Part shown: positions 7,538 through 14,957 of the stretch, one piece after another
Layout: each line of letters opens with the position of its first letter
How positions within the stretch are numbered: the first letter of the stretch is position 1
Assembly (NCBI GenBank): GCA_964562905.1
Contig: CAZLVG010000006.1
Coordinates: 1 to 31,055 of the forward strand
DNA: 31,055 nt
Origin: CAYSWF01 sp964562905
GTDB taxonomy: Bacteria > Patescibacteriota > Andersenbacteria > UBA10190
Reading direction: 5' to 3'
Notes under the pieces: generated by a model
Database searches by the model: none
Told to the model about the DNA's origin: nothing
What the model saw: only the letters and a program-made list of their open reading frames with translations
Program-made: the position numbers and the translations under genes

Positions 7538-8167
7538 ATGGGATACCGCCTTCTCGCCCCGTTTCTAGTCGGCGCGTTGCTCATTAGCAGTGGATGCGAA
7601 CCGGAATCGGGCGATAGTCAACTCGACGACTATGTTCCTCGCTCAGAATTAGAGCAGCACAAAGACGAGGCCATAGCAACCATGACGTCTCTTACGGACC
7701 GAGTCGAAAACCATGAGGCTAGACTCCAGTCCCTGAAGAGAAGGGTAGATGCCATCGGGTCCCGCGGGAGCTCTGCCCCCGTCGCCGGCCAACCGGCCAC
7801 CCGGCAAATCCCTGTCCGGCTCGTTGGCCTCAATCCCAATCCGCCTGAGCCGCAGCCGCTCGGCGCCGCCGGTCAGCAGGGCGTTACCTTAACGCTGCCT
7901 GACGGCAGGCAGTTCCAGTGTCCGCCCGTGGCTGCCGCACCCGCTGGCGTTGCTCCCGGGCAACCCAGCCCCGGACTGCGGGACTGGCTTAAAGAGCGGT
8001 TTGGCGAAAGTGAGAGCCGCCAGACTGAAATGATTACCCGCCAGCAAAGCGCCCAGCAGCAAATGGCTGCCAACCATCAGGTCATTATGAAAAAGCTGGG
8101 CCAAATCACTGAAACCCTGCAGCAGATCAGTGAGAAGCTGGATCCGCCCGCGGCTGCCGCCGACTGA
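7538..8167 (+). CDS. Putative lipoprotein with coiled-coil segments
   Basis: A 209-residue protein. The N-terminus MGYRLLAPFLVGALLISSGC is a signal peptide ending in a cysteine with Ser-Gly before it, a loose lipobox (the -3 position is Ser rather than Leu). A coiled-coil-prone stretch follows (about 35-70, SELEQHKDEAIATMTSLTDR). Then comes a Pro/Gly-rich linker (about 85-150) and a second helical, Gln-rich stretch (about 155-200, QQQMAANHQVIMKKLGQITE). The ATG at 7538 has CAGGAGA at 7523-7529. An lspA gene is present in the window (21241), consistent with lipoprotein processing. It is co-transcribed with 7114-7521. Function is unknown; a cell-envelope spacer or anchor is only a guess. Confidence 0.7.
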   Translation: MGYRLLAPFLVGALLISSGCEPESGDSQLDDYVPRSELEQHKDEAIATMTSLTDRVENHEARLQSLKRRVDAIGSRGSSAPVAGQPATRQIPVRLVGLNPNPPEPQPLGAAGQQGVTLTLPDGRQFQCPPVAAAPAGVAPGQPSPGLRDWLKERFGESESRQTEMITRQQSAQQQMAANHQVIMKKLGQITETLQQISEKLDPPAAAAD

Positions 8168-8189
8168 CAGACTCCATCGTACCCTTTTC

Positions 8190-8219
8190 ACGGCCATCGC
8201 CAGATGGCCGTCTTTTTTT
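8190..8219 (+). terminator. Intrinsic terminator after the lipoprotein gene
   Basis: A perfect 9-bp stem ACGGCCATC/GATGGCCGT (8190-8198 and 8203-8211) with loop GCCA is followed by a run of seven T residues (8213-8219). Confidence 0.9.
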
Positions 8220-8231
8220 GGTAAAATTTCC

Positions 8232-8259
8232 TTGGCAACTAACAAAAAACTGGTAGAAT
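8232..8259 (+). promoter_or_regulatory. clpC promoter, near-leaderless
   Basis: -35 TTGGCA (8232-8237), 16-bp spacer, and extended -10 TGG-TAGAAT (hexamer 8254-8259). The ATG at 8268 starts only 8 nt past the -10 and no Shine-Dalgarno is present, so the predicted mRNA has a leader of about 0-2 nt. No CIRCE or CtsR-like operator was seen. Confidence 0.6.
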
Positions 8260-8267
8260 TTCAAGAT

Positions 8268-11009
8268 ATGCGGTGTGACAGGTGTCAATCAAGAGAAGCT
8301 TCGCTCCAAGTAACCCGCACGGTCAACGGCCGTCCCGAGCGGTATCGCTTGTGCTATGCCTGCGCGGAGGAGATGGGTGTTGCCGGGACCGGAACACCGG
8401 CGAAGACGGGTGCTTCCAGCGGGGAAGGCATGTTCGGAAGTTTTCCCGGCTTCGGCGGTTTCTTTGACGATCCTTTTTTCGGACGCGGTGAGCATGAGCA
8501 CGGCTCCCCTCTGGGCGCGGACTCACATCGGTCAATCGGGGGCAGGGGGCCGTCAACAGAACAGGTTAATATTATGGACGCTTTCTCCGATCGGGCCAAA
8601 GAAGTCCTTCAAAAGGCGGCCCAGGCGGCCATAGAAGCCGGGTCACCATCATTGGACACGGAGCATCTTCTTATCGGGGTGGCGCAGGAGCCTGAGGTGG
8701 GCGGGCAGATTCTGAAAAACTTGGACCTTGAACCCGAGGAGTTGGTAGGGTACCTGCAGCAGAACATGGTTAAGGGGCAAAAAGAATACCAGGAAGGAGT
8801 AGCCCCCGATTTGTCCCCCCGCGGCAAGCGGGCGCTGGAGATGGCTTGGCACGCCGCCCGCAACTTGCAGCACAACTATGTCGGCAGTGAACACATACTG
8901 CTGGGACTTCTTGACGAGGGAGAAGGGCTGGCCGCCCAGACCCTTAGAAAGTACGGCCTTAGCGACACTAAATTGCGGCAGGCGGTGTTGTCGGCGGTAG
9001 GAGAGAAAGGCAAAAAGAGGGGCCGAGCCGAGAAGAAGAGCAAAACCCCCACTTTGGATCAGTACAGCCGCGATTTAACGGAACTGGCTCGCCAGGGTAA
9101 TCTGGACCCCGTTATCGGCCGGCACCAGGAAGTGCAGCGCGTGGTACAGATCTTATCCCGCCGGACGAAAAACAATCCCGTGCTCATCGGCGAGCCGGGC
9201 ACTGGAAAAACGGCTATAGCGGAGGGACTGGCTACCCGCATAGCTAATGGCAACGTACCGGAAGTACTGCAGGACAAAAGGGTAGTCGCGTTGGATTTGT
9301 CCGCCCTGGTGGCCGGCACCAAGTACAGGGGTGAATTTGAAGAGCGGATAAAAAAAGTGGTCGATGAAGTAACCCAGGCCAAAGGTTCCGTGATCCTTTT
9401 CGTGGATGAGCTGCATTCCCTGGTGGGCGCGGGCGGTACCGGCGAAGGGAGTACTATGGACGCGGCCAACATACTGAAGCCGGCTTTGGCTAAAGGAGAT
9501 TTGCAGATGATTGGAGCCACTACCATTGATGAATACCGCCAGTACATAGAAAAAGACGGTGCGCTGGAACGGCGCTTCCAAGCCGTCATGGTGGAAGAGC
9601 CTAGTCCCAAGGAGGCCGTTGACATACTTCGCGGTCTTAAAGACAGGTATGAAGCTCATCACAAAGTACGTATTCTTGACGAAGCTATCGGCGCGGCGGT
9701 TCACCTGTCCCATAAATATATTCGTGACCGTTTCCTGCCCGATAAGGCTATTGATCTGATGGACGAAGCCGCCGCCAAGGTACGCCTGGGCTCGCTGGAG
9801 CGTCCGGCGGAACTTTTGTCATTGCAGGACAAATTAAAAAGGCTAAAGAGAGAACTGGCCGCGGCGCGCCGTACCAGAAACCGGGAAAGCGTTGAGAGCC
9901 TCAAAAAAGCTATGGCCAAGACGGAAGAGGACATTAAGAAACAAGAGGAAGGCTGGCAGAAACAGCACGCGACGGACAGTCCCCAAGTAACGGTATCCGA
10001 CGTGGAAGCGGTGGTTTCAGCCTGGACCGGTATTCCGGTGGAAAAAATCACGGAAGCAGAGGCCGAGCGGCTTGTGCGGTTGGAAGAAGAGCTGCACCAG
10101 CGGATTATTAATCAGGAAGAGGCGGTGTCCGCGGTGAGTGAAGCCATCCGGCGCAATCGGGCCGGTCTTAAGGATCCTAAAAGGCCGCAGGGGTCATTTT
10201 TGTTCCTTGGACCTACCGGCGTGGGCAAGACGGAGTTGACGCGCGCCTTGGCGGAAACGCTTTTCGGCAGTGAAGACGCTATGATACGCCTGGACATGTC
10301 GGAATACATGGAGAAACACTCGGTAGCCCGCATGATTGGCTCTCCCCCTGGTTACGTCGGTCACGAAGAAGGCGGACAACTGACAGAGAGCGTGCGCCGC
10401 AAGCCATATTCCGTAATACTGTTGGATGAAATTGAGAAGGCGCACCAGGATATTTTCAACATACTTTTACAGGTTCTGGAGGACGGACAGCTGACTGACG
10501 GCCGGGGGCGGCTGGTGGACTTTAAAAACACGCTGATTATTATGACCAGCAATATAGGCGGTAATATGATTCAGGCTGCCGCCGGTCGCGATGCCAGCGG
10601 CAAGGACTGGGAGGACTTGAAAACTCTTTTGGACGGCAAGCTAAGAGAGACATTCCGCCCTGAACTGCTTAACCGCATAGACGAGGTCATTGTTTTCCAC
10701 GCTCTAATTAAGGGGCAAGTTCAGCAAATTGCCGACCTCATGCTGCGGGAAGTTGTCCAGCGCGTGGCCGGCCAGGGAGTCACTCTAACTATCAGCGAGG
10801 AAGTGCGTAATCGTCTGGCCCAGGAAGGTTTTGACCCCCAATTCGGGGCTCGCCCGCTGCGGCGGGAAATTCAACGCCGGTTGGAGAATAAGCTGGCTAC
10901 CTCTCTTTTAACCGGACAGTTTCCTAAAGGTTCCAGGATTAAAGCCGTGCTTAAGGGCGGCGAAGTGGCCTTTGAAACTATAGGCAAAGCTGCCGGACGG
11001 CGCCGCTGA
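8268..11009 (+). CDS. clpC: ClpC/ClpE-type AAA+ unfoldase with N-terminal zinc finger
   Basis: A 913-residue Hsp100 ATPase. Residues 1-33 form a treble-clef-like zinc site (C3, C6, C29, C32) like McsA and the N-terminus of ClpE. A Gly/Phe-rich linker (GSFPGFGGFFDDPFFGRG) follows, then a Clp-N double repeat from about residue 103. NBD1 has Walker A GEPGTGKT (308-315) and Walker B VILFVDE. A short middle domain of ClpC/UVR type follows (LQDKLKRLKRELAAARR). NBD2 has Walker A GPTGVGKT (648-655) and VILLDEIEKAH. Protein unfolding or disaggregation in the cytoplasm is family knowledge. After TSN (759 onwards), where ClpP partners carry a VGF/IGF/LGF loop, the sequence is IGGNMIQAAAGRDASG with no such tripeptide. 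It may therefore act without ClpP. The ATG at 8268 is chosen because it begins the Cys motif and lies at the -10. Confidence 0.92.
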   Translation: MRCDRCQSREASLQVTRTVNGRPERYRLCYACAEEMGVAGTGTPAKTGASSGEGMFGSFPGFGGFFDDPFFGRGEHEHGSPLGADSHRSIGGRGPSTEQVNIMDAFSDRAKEVLQKAAQAAIEAGSPSLDTEHLLIGVAQEPEVGGQILKNLDLEPEELVGYLQQNMVKGQKEYQEGVAPDLSPRGKRALEMAWHAARNLQHNYVGSEHILLGLLDEGEGLAAQTLRKYGLSDTKLRQAVLSAVGEKGKKRGRAEKKSKTPTLDQYSRDLTELARQGNLDPVIGRHQEVQRVVQILSRRTKNNPVLIGEPGTGKTAIAEGLATRIANGNVPEVLQDKRVVALDLSALVAGTKYRGEFEERIKKVVDEVTQAKGSVILFVDELHSLVGAGGTGEGSTMDAANILKPALAKGDLQMIGATTIDEYRQYIEKDGALERRFQAVMVEEPSPKEAVDILRGLKDRYEAHHKVRILDEAIGAAVHLSHKYIRDRFLPDKAIDLMDEAAAKVRLGSLERPAELLSLQDKLKRLKRELAAARRTRNRESVESLKKAMAKTEEDIKKQEEGWQKQHATDSPQVTVSDVEAVVSAWTGIPVEKITEAEAERLVRLEEELHQRIINQEEAVSAVSEAIRRNRAGLKDPKRPQGSFLFLGPTGVGKTELTRALAETLFGSEDAMIRLDMSEYMEKHSVARMIGSPPGYVGHEEGGQLTESVRRKPYSVILLDEIEKAHQDIFNILLQVLEDGQLTDGRGRLVDFKNTLIIMTSNIGGNMIQAAAGRDASGKDWEDLKTLLDGKLRETFRPELLNRIDEVIVFHALIKGQVQQIADLMLREVVQRVAGQGVTLTISEEVRNRLAQEGFDPQFGARPLRREIQRRLENKLATSLLTGQFPKGSRIKAVLKGGEVAFETIGKAAGRRR

Positions 11010-11040
11010 CAGGCGGCCAGTAAACGGCAGCCGGTAATCC

Positions 11041-11070
11041 GAATTACGAATTACGAGTTACGAGTTACGA
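11041..11070. repeat. 7-bp tandem repeat (GAATTAC/GAGTTAC)
   Basis: Four units in a row: GAATTAC twice, then GAGTTAC twice. A two-unit copy lies at 14065-14078 in another intergenic region, so this is a recurring intergenic motif of the genome. Confidence 0.7.
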
Positions 11071-11078
11071 ACGCTCAT

Positions 11079-11108
11079 TTGAGCTCTCCGTTTTTTATGT
11101 GCTATGGT
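11079..11108 (+). promoter_or_regulatory. Possible promoter of the 11121 gene
   Basis: TTGAGC (11079-11084), 18-bp spacer, and TATGGT (11103-11108) preceded by TGC (extended -10). The predicted start of transcription is about 6 nt before the ATG at 11121, with no Shine-Dalgarno. Confidence 0.4.
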
Positions 11109-11120
11109 GGGTCTATCCAC

Positions 11121-12143
11121 ATGTATACGTTGCGACAGAAAACAGCCTCCCGTGCCCGCCTAAGGCGCAAAAATCTCAAGGCTTTGTGCGATTTAAGCGA
11201 AACTAAAGTACGGCTTAACCCTGACCAGCTTACGACGCTTATTAAGAATTCACCTGATCCCGAAACTGCGGCCAGAGCGGTGCTAAGCCGTATCTCCCCT
11301 TGTCCTGAAGTTTTGGAGCGCAAATGGCGGCAGCTGGTCAAAGAATTTTGGTCGTCGCAGCATCCGCACGTGCCTCTTATTCCTCATCTCAACTTGACTA
11401 CTGACGACGTGGCCGGTGTTATTGCTTTGCGGGACGCGGTGGCTTTGCTGAACGTCGTGCGAGATCGTCCGCCGCTGCTGGTTTCTGAAGGCAAGGAATG
11501 GTTGTTGTCTTCGGAAGACGCTTATCATCTGGCTGGCAGTCTGCCTTCCGCGCGCTCCCGTGTTCTTATACAACTGGAAAACGAGTGGCAGTACCCGTAT
11601 CTGCGGCGCATGAGAGAAACTCTGCAAGCGCTAAGACTCATCCGGCGGGTGAAGAATAGGTTATACATAGTCAAGTCTCGCTACCACCGCTTTGCCGGTT
11701 TACCCGATATTCACAAGTTCTACCTTCTGTGGCATGCCGAAGCTTACCACCTGGACTGGGACCAGTTTTCCGGTATATGGGGCGATTTTCTTCGTGTAGT
11801 CCAGAGTTACTTGCACTTGCTTTGGGATATAGGTGAGGACGCTTTGCCCGACATGCCCAGAGACGTACGTCAGTGGAACCAGGACGTGTGCGACTCTTTT
11901 TCTCCTTTGTGGGAACAGGCGGGGTTGCTGGAACAGCCGGTGGGACATAAGGGTCTTCTTTCCGCCATCCGCGTCCAGTCTTTGCCCTCCGCTTTAACCC
12001 AAGTTATTCTGCGCGATCTGTTGGAGCGCTACGAATTAATTTACGGGGAAGGGGATGTTTACGCCTGGTCCAGGCTGGGAATTAACGTGACTTCTGCTGA
12101 GCGCACTCAAGAGCTGCCTTGCGCCTTAGACATTCTTTTGTAG
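11121..12143 (+). CDS. Soluble protein of unknown function
   Basis: A 340-residue protein beginning MYTLRQKTASRARLRRKNLK. It has no signal peptide or membrane segment. The N-terminus is strongly basic, which could suit nucleic-acid binding. The middle contains PPLLVSEGKEWLLSSEDAYHLAGSLP and repeated Leu/Trp-rich helices (FYLLWHAEAYHLDWDQFSGIWGDFL). No family is recognised. ATG 11121 is preferred to an in-frame TTG at 11079, which falls on the presumed -35. It stands 111 bp after clpC on the same strand but with its own likely promoter. Its last 37 bp overlap the decayed minus-strand fragment described next. Confidence 0.65.
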   Translation: MYTLRQKTASRARLRRKNLKALCDLSETKVRLNPDQLTTLIKNSPDPETAARAVLSRISPCPEVLERKWRQLVKEFWSSQHPHVPLIPHLNLTTDDVAGVIALRDAVALLNVVRDRPPLLVSEGKEWLLSSEDAYHLAGSLPSARSRVLIQLENEWQYPYLRRMRETLQALRLIRRVKNRLYIVKSRYHRFAGLPDIHKFYLLWHAEAYHLDWDQFSGIWGDFLRVVQSYLHLLWDIGEDALPDMPRDVRQWNQDVCDSFSPLWEQAGLLEQPVGHKGLLSAIRVQSLPSALTQVILRDLLERYELIYGEGDVYAWSRLGINVTSAERTQELPCALDILL

Positions 12144-12276
12144 TAGTAGGTGGCCCAGAACAGCCAGAATCCTCCGAACAATCCCGCTCCAATCCAAAAC
12201 GGGTAGTCTATATAACGGACAGTTACTTTATTGACTCCCGCCGGCACGTCAATCTCCACCGGCCCGTCCGTTGGCT
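12107..12276 (-). pseudogene. C-terminal fragment of a membrane protein (YfhO-like tail)
   Basis: On the minus strand an open frame with no start reads PTDGPVEIDVPAGVNKVTVRY, then a hydrophobic helix (FWIGAGLFGGFWLFWATYYY), KRMSKAQGSS and a stop (TGA, 12107-12109). The pattern 'VPAGxxxVxxRY' followed by a membrane helix and a basic tail is typical of the C-terminal end of large YfhO-like or glycosyltransferase membrane proteins. Nothing of the rest of such a protein is present. It abuts the methyltransferase remnant, in another frame. Confidence 0.5.
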
Positions 12277-12626
12277 CTATTTGCTGTTGAACACAGGGTC
12301 GAAACTGTCTCTGTATGGTAAGTCATAGATATCCTTCCTTTTTTTCACTCCACGGAAGCATTGTTGGATTGCCTCAAGTTATTTTTAGCGGCGTTAGCAG
12401 TCCGGAAATCGACATCAAAGGTAACCAACCTTATTGCTCTCCATATTAGCGGCCAGTAGCTGTTTCTTCCCACGCCGCACCTCGCGTCCAGTGCTGTCTT
12501 GCCCTTAAAACGAGTTGGTCTGTACGGCGATATCTAGTTCAGAAATTGCTCTTGATAGTGATCTTGATAAGGAGCTAAATCCTTAAACTTTTCCCATTCG
12601 TATCCGAATCTTTCGCTTGATGACAT
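12277..12626 (-). pseudogene. Decayed SAM-dependent methyltransferase gene, N-terminal part
   Basis: On the minus strand the frame from ATG 12624-12626 reads MSSSERFGYEWEKFKDLAPY...EQFLN, then TAG at 12534-12536, probably a former TGG (Trp). It continues in the same frame as ISPYRPTRFKGKTALDARCG, VGRNSYWPLIW... and TFDVDFRTANAAKNNLRQSN to a TGA. After a frame change it reads KDIYDLPYRDSFDPVFNSK and stops at 12277-12279. ALDARCGVGR is a decayed motif I (usual VLDxGCGxG), and DVD and DLPYxDxFDxVF match motifs II and IV of class I methyltransferases. The in-frame stop, frameshift and missing C-terminus show a dead gene. Confidence 0.7.
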
Positions 12627-12651
12627 GTGTTATTTATTACCAGACAAGGGG

Positions 12652-13674
12652 TTACCGTATTGGCTTTCTTCTGCTTCTGTGAAAGCGCTCGTGCGCCCCC
12701 TTCAGCTGTACATCCGTCAGGTGGGTGTAAACCTGGGTGGTGGTTATAGAAGAATGGCCCAGCAATTGCTGGACCTGACGCACGTCGGCGCCGTTGCTTA
12801 GCAGGTCAGTGGCGAAGGTGTGCCGTAAAGTATGAGGGGTTATCTTCTTAGTCAAGCCGGCCGCGGCCGCGTGTTTCTTTATCAGGCGCTGGATACTGCG
12901 GGCGGTAAGGCGCAGGCCCCTTTCACTGCCCGCGGGCGAGTCTGCGGCGATGCCGGCGGCGTTCGGGCTGTGCTGGACAAATAAGGCGGGGTCAATGTCC
13001 TCGCGCTTGGACAAATAAGCGGCCAAGGCTGTCCTTGCCGAAGGCGATAAAAACACCACCCGCACTTTGCCGCCCTTGCCCCGTATCGGAAATTCAACGA
13101 CTTCCTGCTCGCTTTTGGCTTCTCTGGCGTAGGGCAATACGTAATCGCGGTTCAGCCGCACCGCTTCTGCTACTCGCATGCCGGTAGAGAAAAGGACTTC
13201 CAGGATTGACTTGTCCCGCAGTACGCTTAACAACTTCGCCTGGCTTATTTTTTGCCCGTTTTTGCTTTGCGCCCCGGGCGCCTCCAGTAGGACGTCAATT
13301 TCTTCAGGATAAAGGACATCTATATTCCTCTCCGGCAGCTTGGCCAGTCCCACCTTGTCGGGAGGAAGCGCCTTGATGTCGCGTTTAGCCAGATAACGCA
13401 AAAACTGTCTTAGCGCTATCAGGTGGTAATTGGAGGTGGCCAGGGAAACGCCGGCGTCGGCTATACTGCCGGGCCGCGGCGCGCGCTCGTTGAGCCATCG
13501 GCGGAATGAACGTATGGCATCGGATGAAATATCGGATATCCTACTTACGTTCTCTTGCCTGTAAAACCGCCTTAGGTACCGGTCATAATTTTCTACCGTT
13601 TTTGGCGACCGTCCTTGGCCTATCTCCAGGTCTTCAAGGAAGTCGGCGTGTAATTTCTCAATATTCTGCGACAC
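12652..13674 (-). CDS. xerC: Tyrosine site-specific recombinase, XerC/XerD type
   Basis: A 340-residue enzyme with an N-terminal SAM-like core-binding domain (about 1-100; DFLEDLEIGQGRSPKTVENY) and a C-terminal catalytic domain. The catalytic set is complete: R167 (STGMRVAEA), K200 (RGKGGKVR), H281 and R284 (HTLRHTFA), H307 (LLGHSSI) and nucleophile Y316 (TTQVYTHL). Xer enzymes resolve chromosome dimers at dif and are sometimes used by mobile elements. As the only recombinase seen, with no phage genes nearby, a housekeeping role is more likely; XerC versus XerD is not decided. The start is GTG 13672-13674, because TATAAT lies exactly 6 nt upstream and no Shine-Dalgarno exists (leaderless). 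Confidence 0.88.
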   Translation of the reverse strand: MSQNIEKLHADFLEDLEIGQGRSPKTVENYDRYLRRFYRQENVSRISDISSDAIRSFRRWLNERAPRPGSIADAGVSLATSNYHLIALRQFLRYLAKRDIKALPPDKVGLAKLPERNIDVLYPEEIDVLLEAPGAQSKNGQKISQAKLLSVLRDKSILEVLFSTGMRVAEAVRLNRDYVLPYAREAKSEQEVVEFPIRGKGGKVRVVFLSPSARTALAAYLSKREDIDPALFVQHSPNAAGIAADSPAGSERGLRLTARSIQRLIKKHAAAAGLTKKITPHTLRHTFATDLLSNGADVRQVQQLLGHSSITTTQVYTHLTDVQLKGAHERFHRSRRKPIR

Positions 13675-13680
13675 AGCTTA

Positions 13681-13689
13681 ATTATATCA
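13681..13689 (-). promoter_or_regulatory. Extended -10 of xer, leaderless start
   Basis: On the minus strand TGA-TATAAT (hexamer 13681-13686) is followed by TAAGCT and then the GTG start. With the usual 6-nt gap, transcription would begin at the G of the start codon. Confidence 0.6.
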
Positions 13690-13694
13690 GGACT

Positions 13695-14010
13695 TACTCC
13701 CCCTTGACGAGATAAACTCCGTTTATAGTCCCTCCCTTGACGGGGGAGGCCCCGCTTACAGTCCCTCCCCCTTGACGCATTACTATCTACACAAGCCTAT
13801 TAGGAGACATAACAAAGCTACTATTCGGCCAGTATAGAGTAGAGGAAACGTTATTTGCCTAAACAAGGCGTATGTAATCTTGCCTTAATTAAGCGTTCTT
13901 AAAACAAACCAATTTACCTCAATATGGCTGTAGTGGCTCAACATAGTTACAAGATGTGTAGATAGTAACGCCTTGACGGGTGGGCTAGGTGGGGGTGGGC
14001 CGGTGACAGC
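13695..14010. repeat. Dispersed 'ccctcccttgacgggggagg / gctaggtgggggtgg' repeat, interrupted
   Basis: Blocks at 13695-13777 and 13971-14000 join into one repeat unit (CCCTCCCCCTTGACGGGTGG, then GCTAGGTGGGGGTGG) once the element at 13778-13970 is removed. The joined unit resembles the block at 2942-2980. No coding sequence is seen in 13675-14157. Confidence 0.65.
13778..13970. mobile_element. 193-bp MITE-like element with 8-bp target duplication
   Basis: The ends are inverted repeats: CATTACTATCTACACA (13778-13793) against TGTGTAGATAGTAACG (13955-13970), 15 of 16 bases pairing. CCTTGACG stands directly before (13770-13777) and directly after (13971-13978), an 8-bp duplication. The interior is A/T-rich with no reading frame. 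It sits inside a repeat unit, which becomes contiguous when the element and one CCTTGACG are removed. It is a non-autonomous insertion; the transposase family is unknown. Confidence 0.8.
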
Positions 14011-14157
14011 CTCCAGCGCCCAGTCTCCAGAATAAGGGGGGAGAAAATTAAGGAAGTTTTTTACGAATTACGAATTACGTTCATGAATTAATTAATTTGC
14101 TTTCTTTGCCGGAATCGTGTATGATGCCTTCTATTCAGATTATAACTCGCAATAGTG

Positions 14158-14163
14158 TACAAT
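14158..14163 (+). promoter_or_regulatory. -10 box of the rpsO operon
   Basis: TACAAT at 14158-14163 lies 7 nt before ATG 14171. A TTCAGA at 14134-14139 may serve as -35 (18-bp spacer). There is no Shine-Dalgarno, so rpsO is probably leaderless or nearly so. Confidence 0.5.
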
Positions 14164-14170
14164 AGTTCTC

Positions 14171-14446
14171 ATGAGTAAAGTTGAAGAAAGAAAGGACAAG
14201 ATAATAAAAAAATATAAACTGCATCAGCACGACACGGGCTCTCCGGAGGTACAAGTGGCCATTTTTACGGAGAAAATCAACGAGCTGACCAAGCATCTTA
14301 AAAAGAATAAGAAAGATCAGCACAGCCGCCGGGGACTGCTGGGTATGGTTAATAAGCGCAAGCGGCTTTTAAATTACCTACGTAATAGCGACGAAAAACG
14401 CTATCAGTCTCTCAGCAAGAAACTGGGATTAAAAACACTGAGATGA
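14171..14446 (+). CDS. rpsO: 30S ribosomal protein S15 (uS15)
   Basis: A 91-residue protein, the usual length. It shows the family hallmarks HQHDTGSPEVQVAIFTEKIN (about 17-36), LTKHLKKNKKDQHSRRGLLG (39-58) and VNKRKRLLNYLRNSDEKRY (60-78). S15 binds 16S rRNA early in assembly of the small subunit platform. It is the first gene of an operon with the NYN gene and pnp; rpsO-pnp is a widespread pairing. Its TGA overlaps the next ATG (ATGA at 14443-14446). Confidence 0.97.
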   Translation: MSKVEERKDKIIKKYKLHQHDTGSPEVQVAIFTEKINELTKHLKKNKKDQHSRRGLLGMVNKRKRLLNYLRNSDEKRYQSLSKKLGLKTLR

Positions 14447-14952
14447 ATTCGCCAGGCCAGTTTCCACAGCAGCGGGTGGGGGTCTTTATTGACATTCAGA
14501 ATATGTATTATTCGGCCCGCGCCTTGTTTGGGAAGAAAGTAAACTTTAAAAAAATACTGGAGGAAGCGGTGTCGGGACGCTTGCTGGTACGGGCTCTGGC
14601 TTACGGTATTACCACTGAAAAGGCCCACGAAGGGGATTTTCACCAGGCCCTTTCCGAGCACGGTTTTGAGGTCAAAACTAAACCGTTACAGTCATTTATC
14701 GGCGGGCAGAAGAAGGGAGATTGGGATGTGGGCATAGCGGTTGATGTTCTGTCTATGGAGCCTAAAATTGATGTTGCCGTTCTAGTGAGCGGCGACGGCG
14801 ACTTCATACCGCTGATAGAATATGCTAAGCATAAAGGGCTGCGCATGGAAATAATGAGTTTTAGGGAAAGCGCTTCCGGGTCGCTCATATCAGCGGCTGA
14901 CAGTTTTACCGATCTGTCCCAGAAGACGAATAAAGTGTTATTATCGCGTTAA
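14443..14952 (+). CDS. NYN-domain (PIN-like, LabA/DUF88) putative RNase
   Basis: A 169-residue protein of the LabA/NYN group. It begins with VGVFIDIQNMYYSAR (D17, N20), has GDWDVGIAVDVL (D95, D101) in the middle and VLVSGDGDFIPLIEYAKHKG (D118, D120) towards the end, i.e. the acidic metal site of PIN-like nucleases. The family is thought to cut RNA; the target here is unknown. Its start overlaps the rpsO stop in ATGA, so translation is coupled. It is placed between rpsO and pnp, with pnp starting 5 bp after its stop, which supports a role in RNA processing or decay. Confidence 0.85.
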   Translation: MNSPGQFPQQRVGVFIDIQNMYYSARALFGKKVNFKKILEEAVSGRLLVRALAYGITTEKAHEGDFHQALSEHGFEVKTKPLQSFIGGQKKGDWDVGIAVDVLSMEPKIDVAVLVSGDGDFIPLIEYAKHKGLRMEIMSFRESASGSLISAADSFTDLSQKTNKVLLSR

Positions 14953-14957
14953 TTATT

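Noticed and set aside
8130..8267. An upstream extension of the clpC frame
   Set aside because: It would run through the end of the lipoprotein gene, the terminator and the clpC promoter. The ATG at 8268 begins the conserved Cys motif.
12652..14010. Integron or prophage reading of the recombinase region
   Set aside because: No attC-like sites, phage genes or cassette array lie next to the recombinase; the neighbouring insertion is a small MITE-like element.
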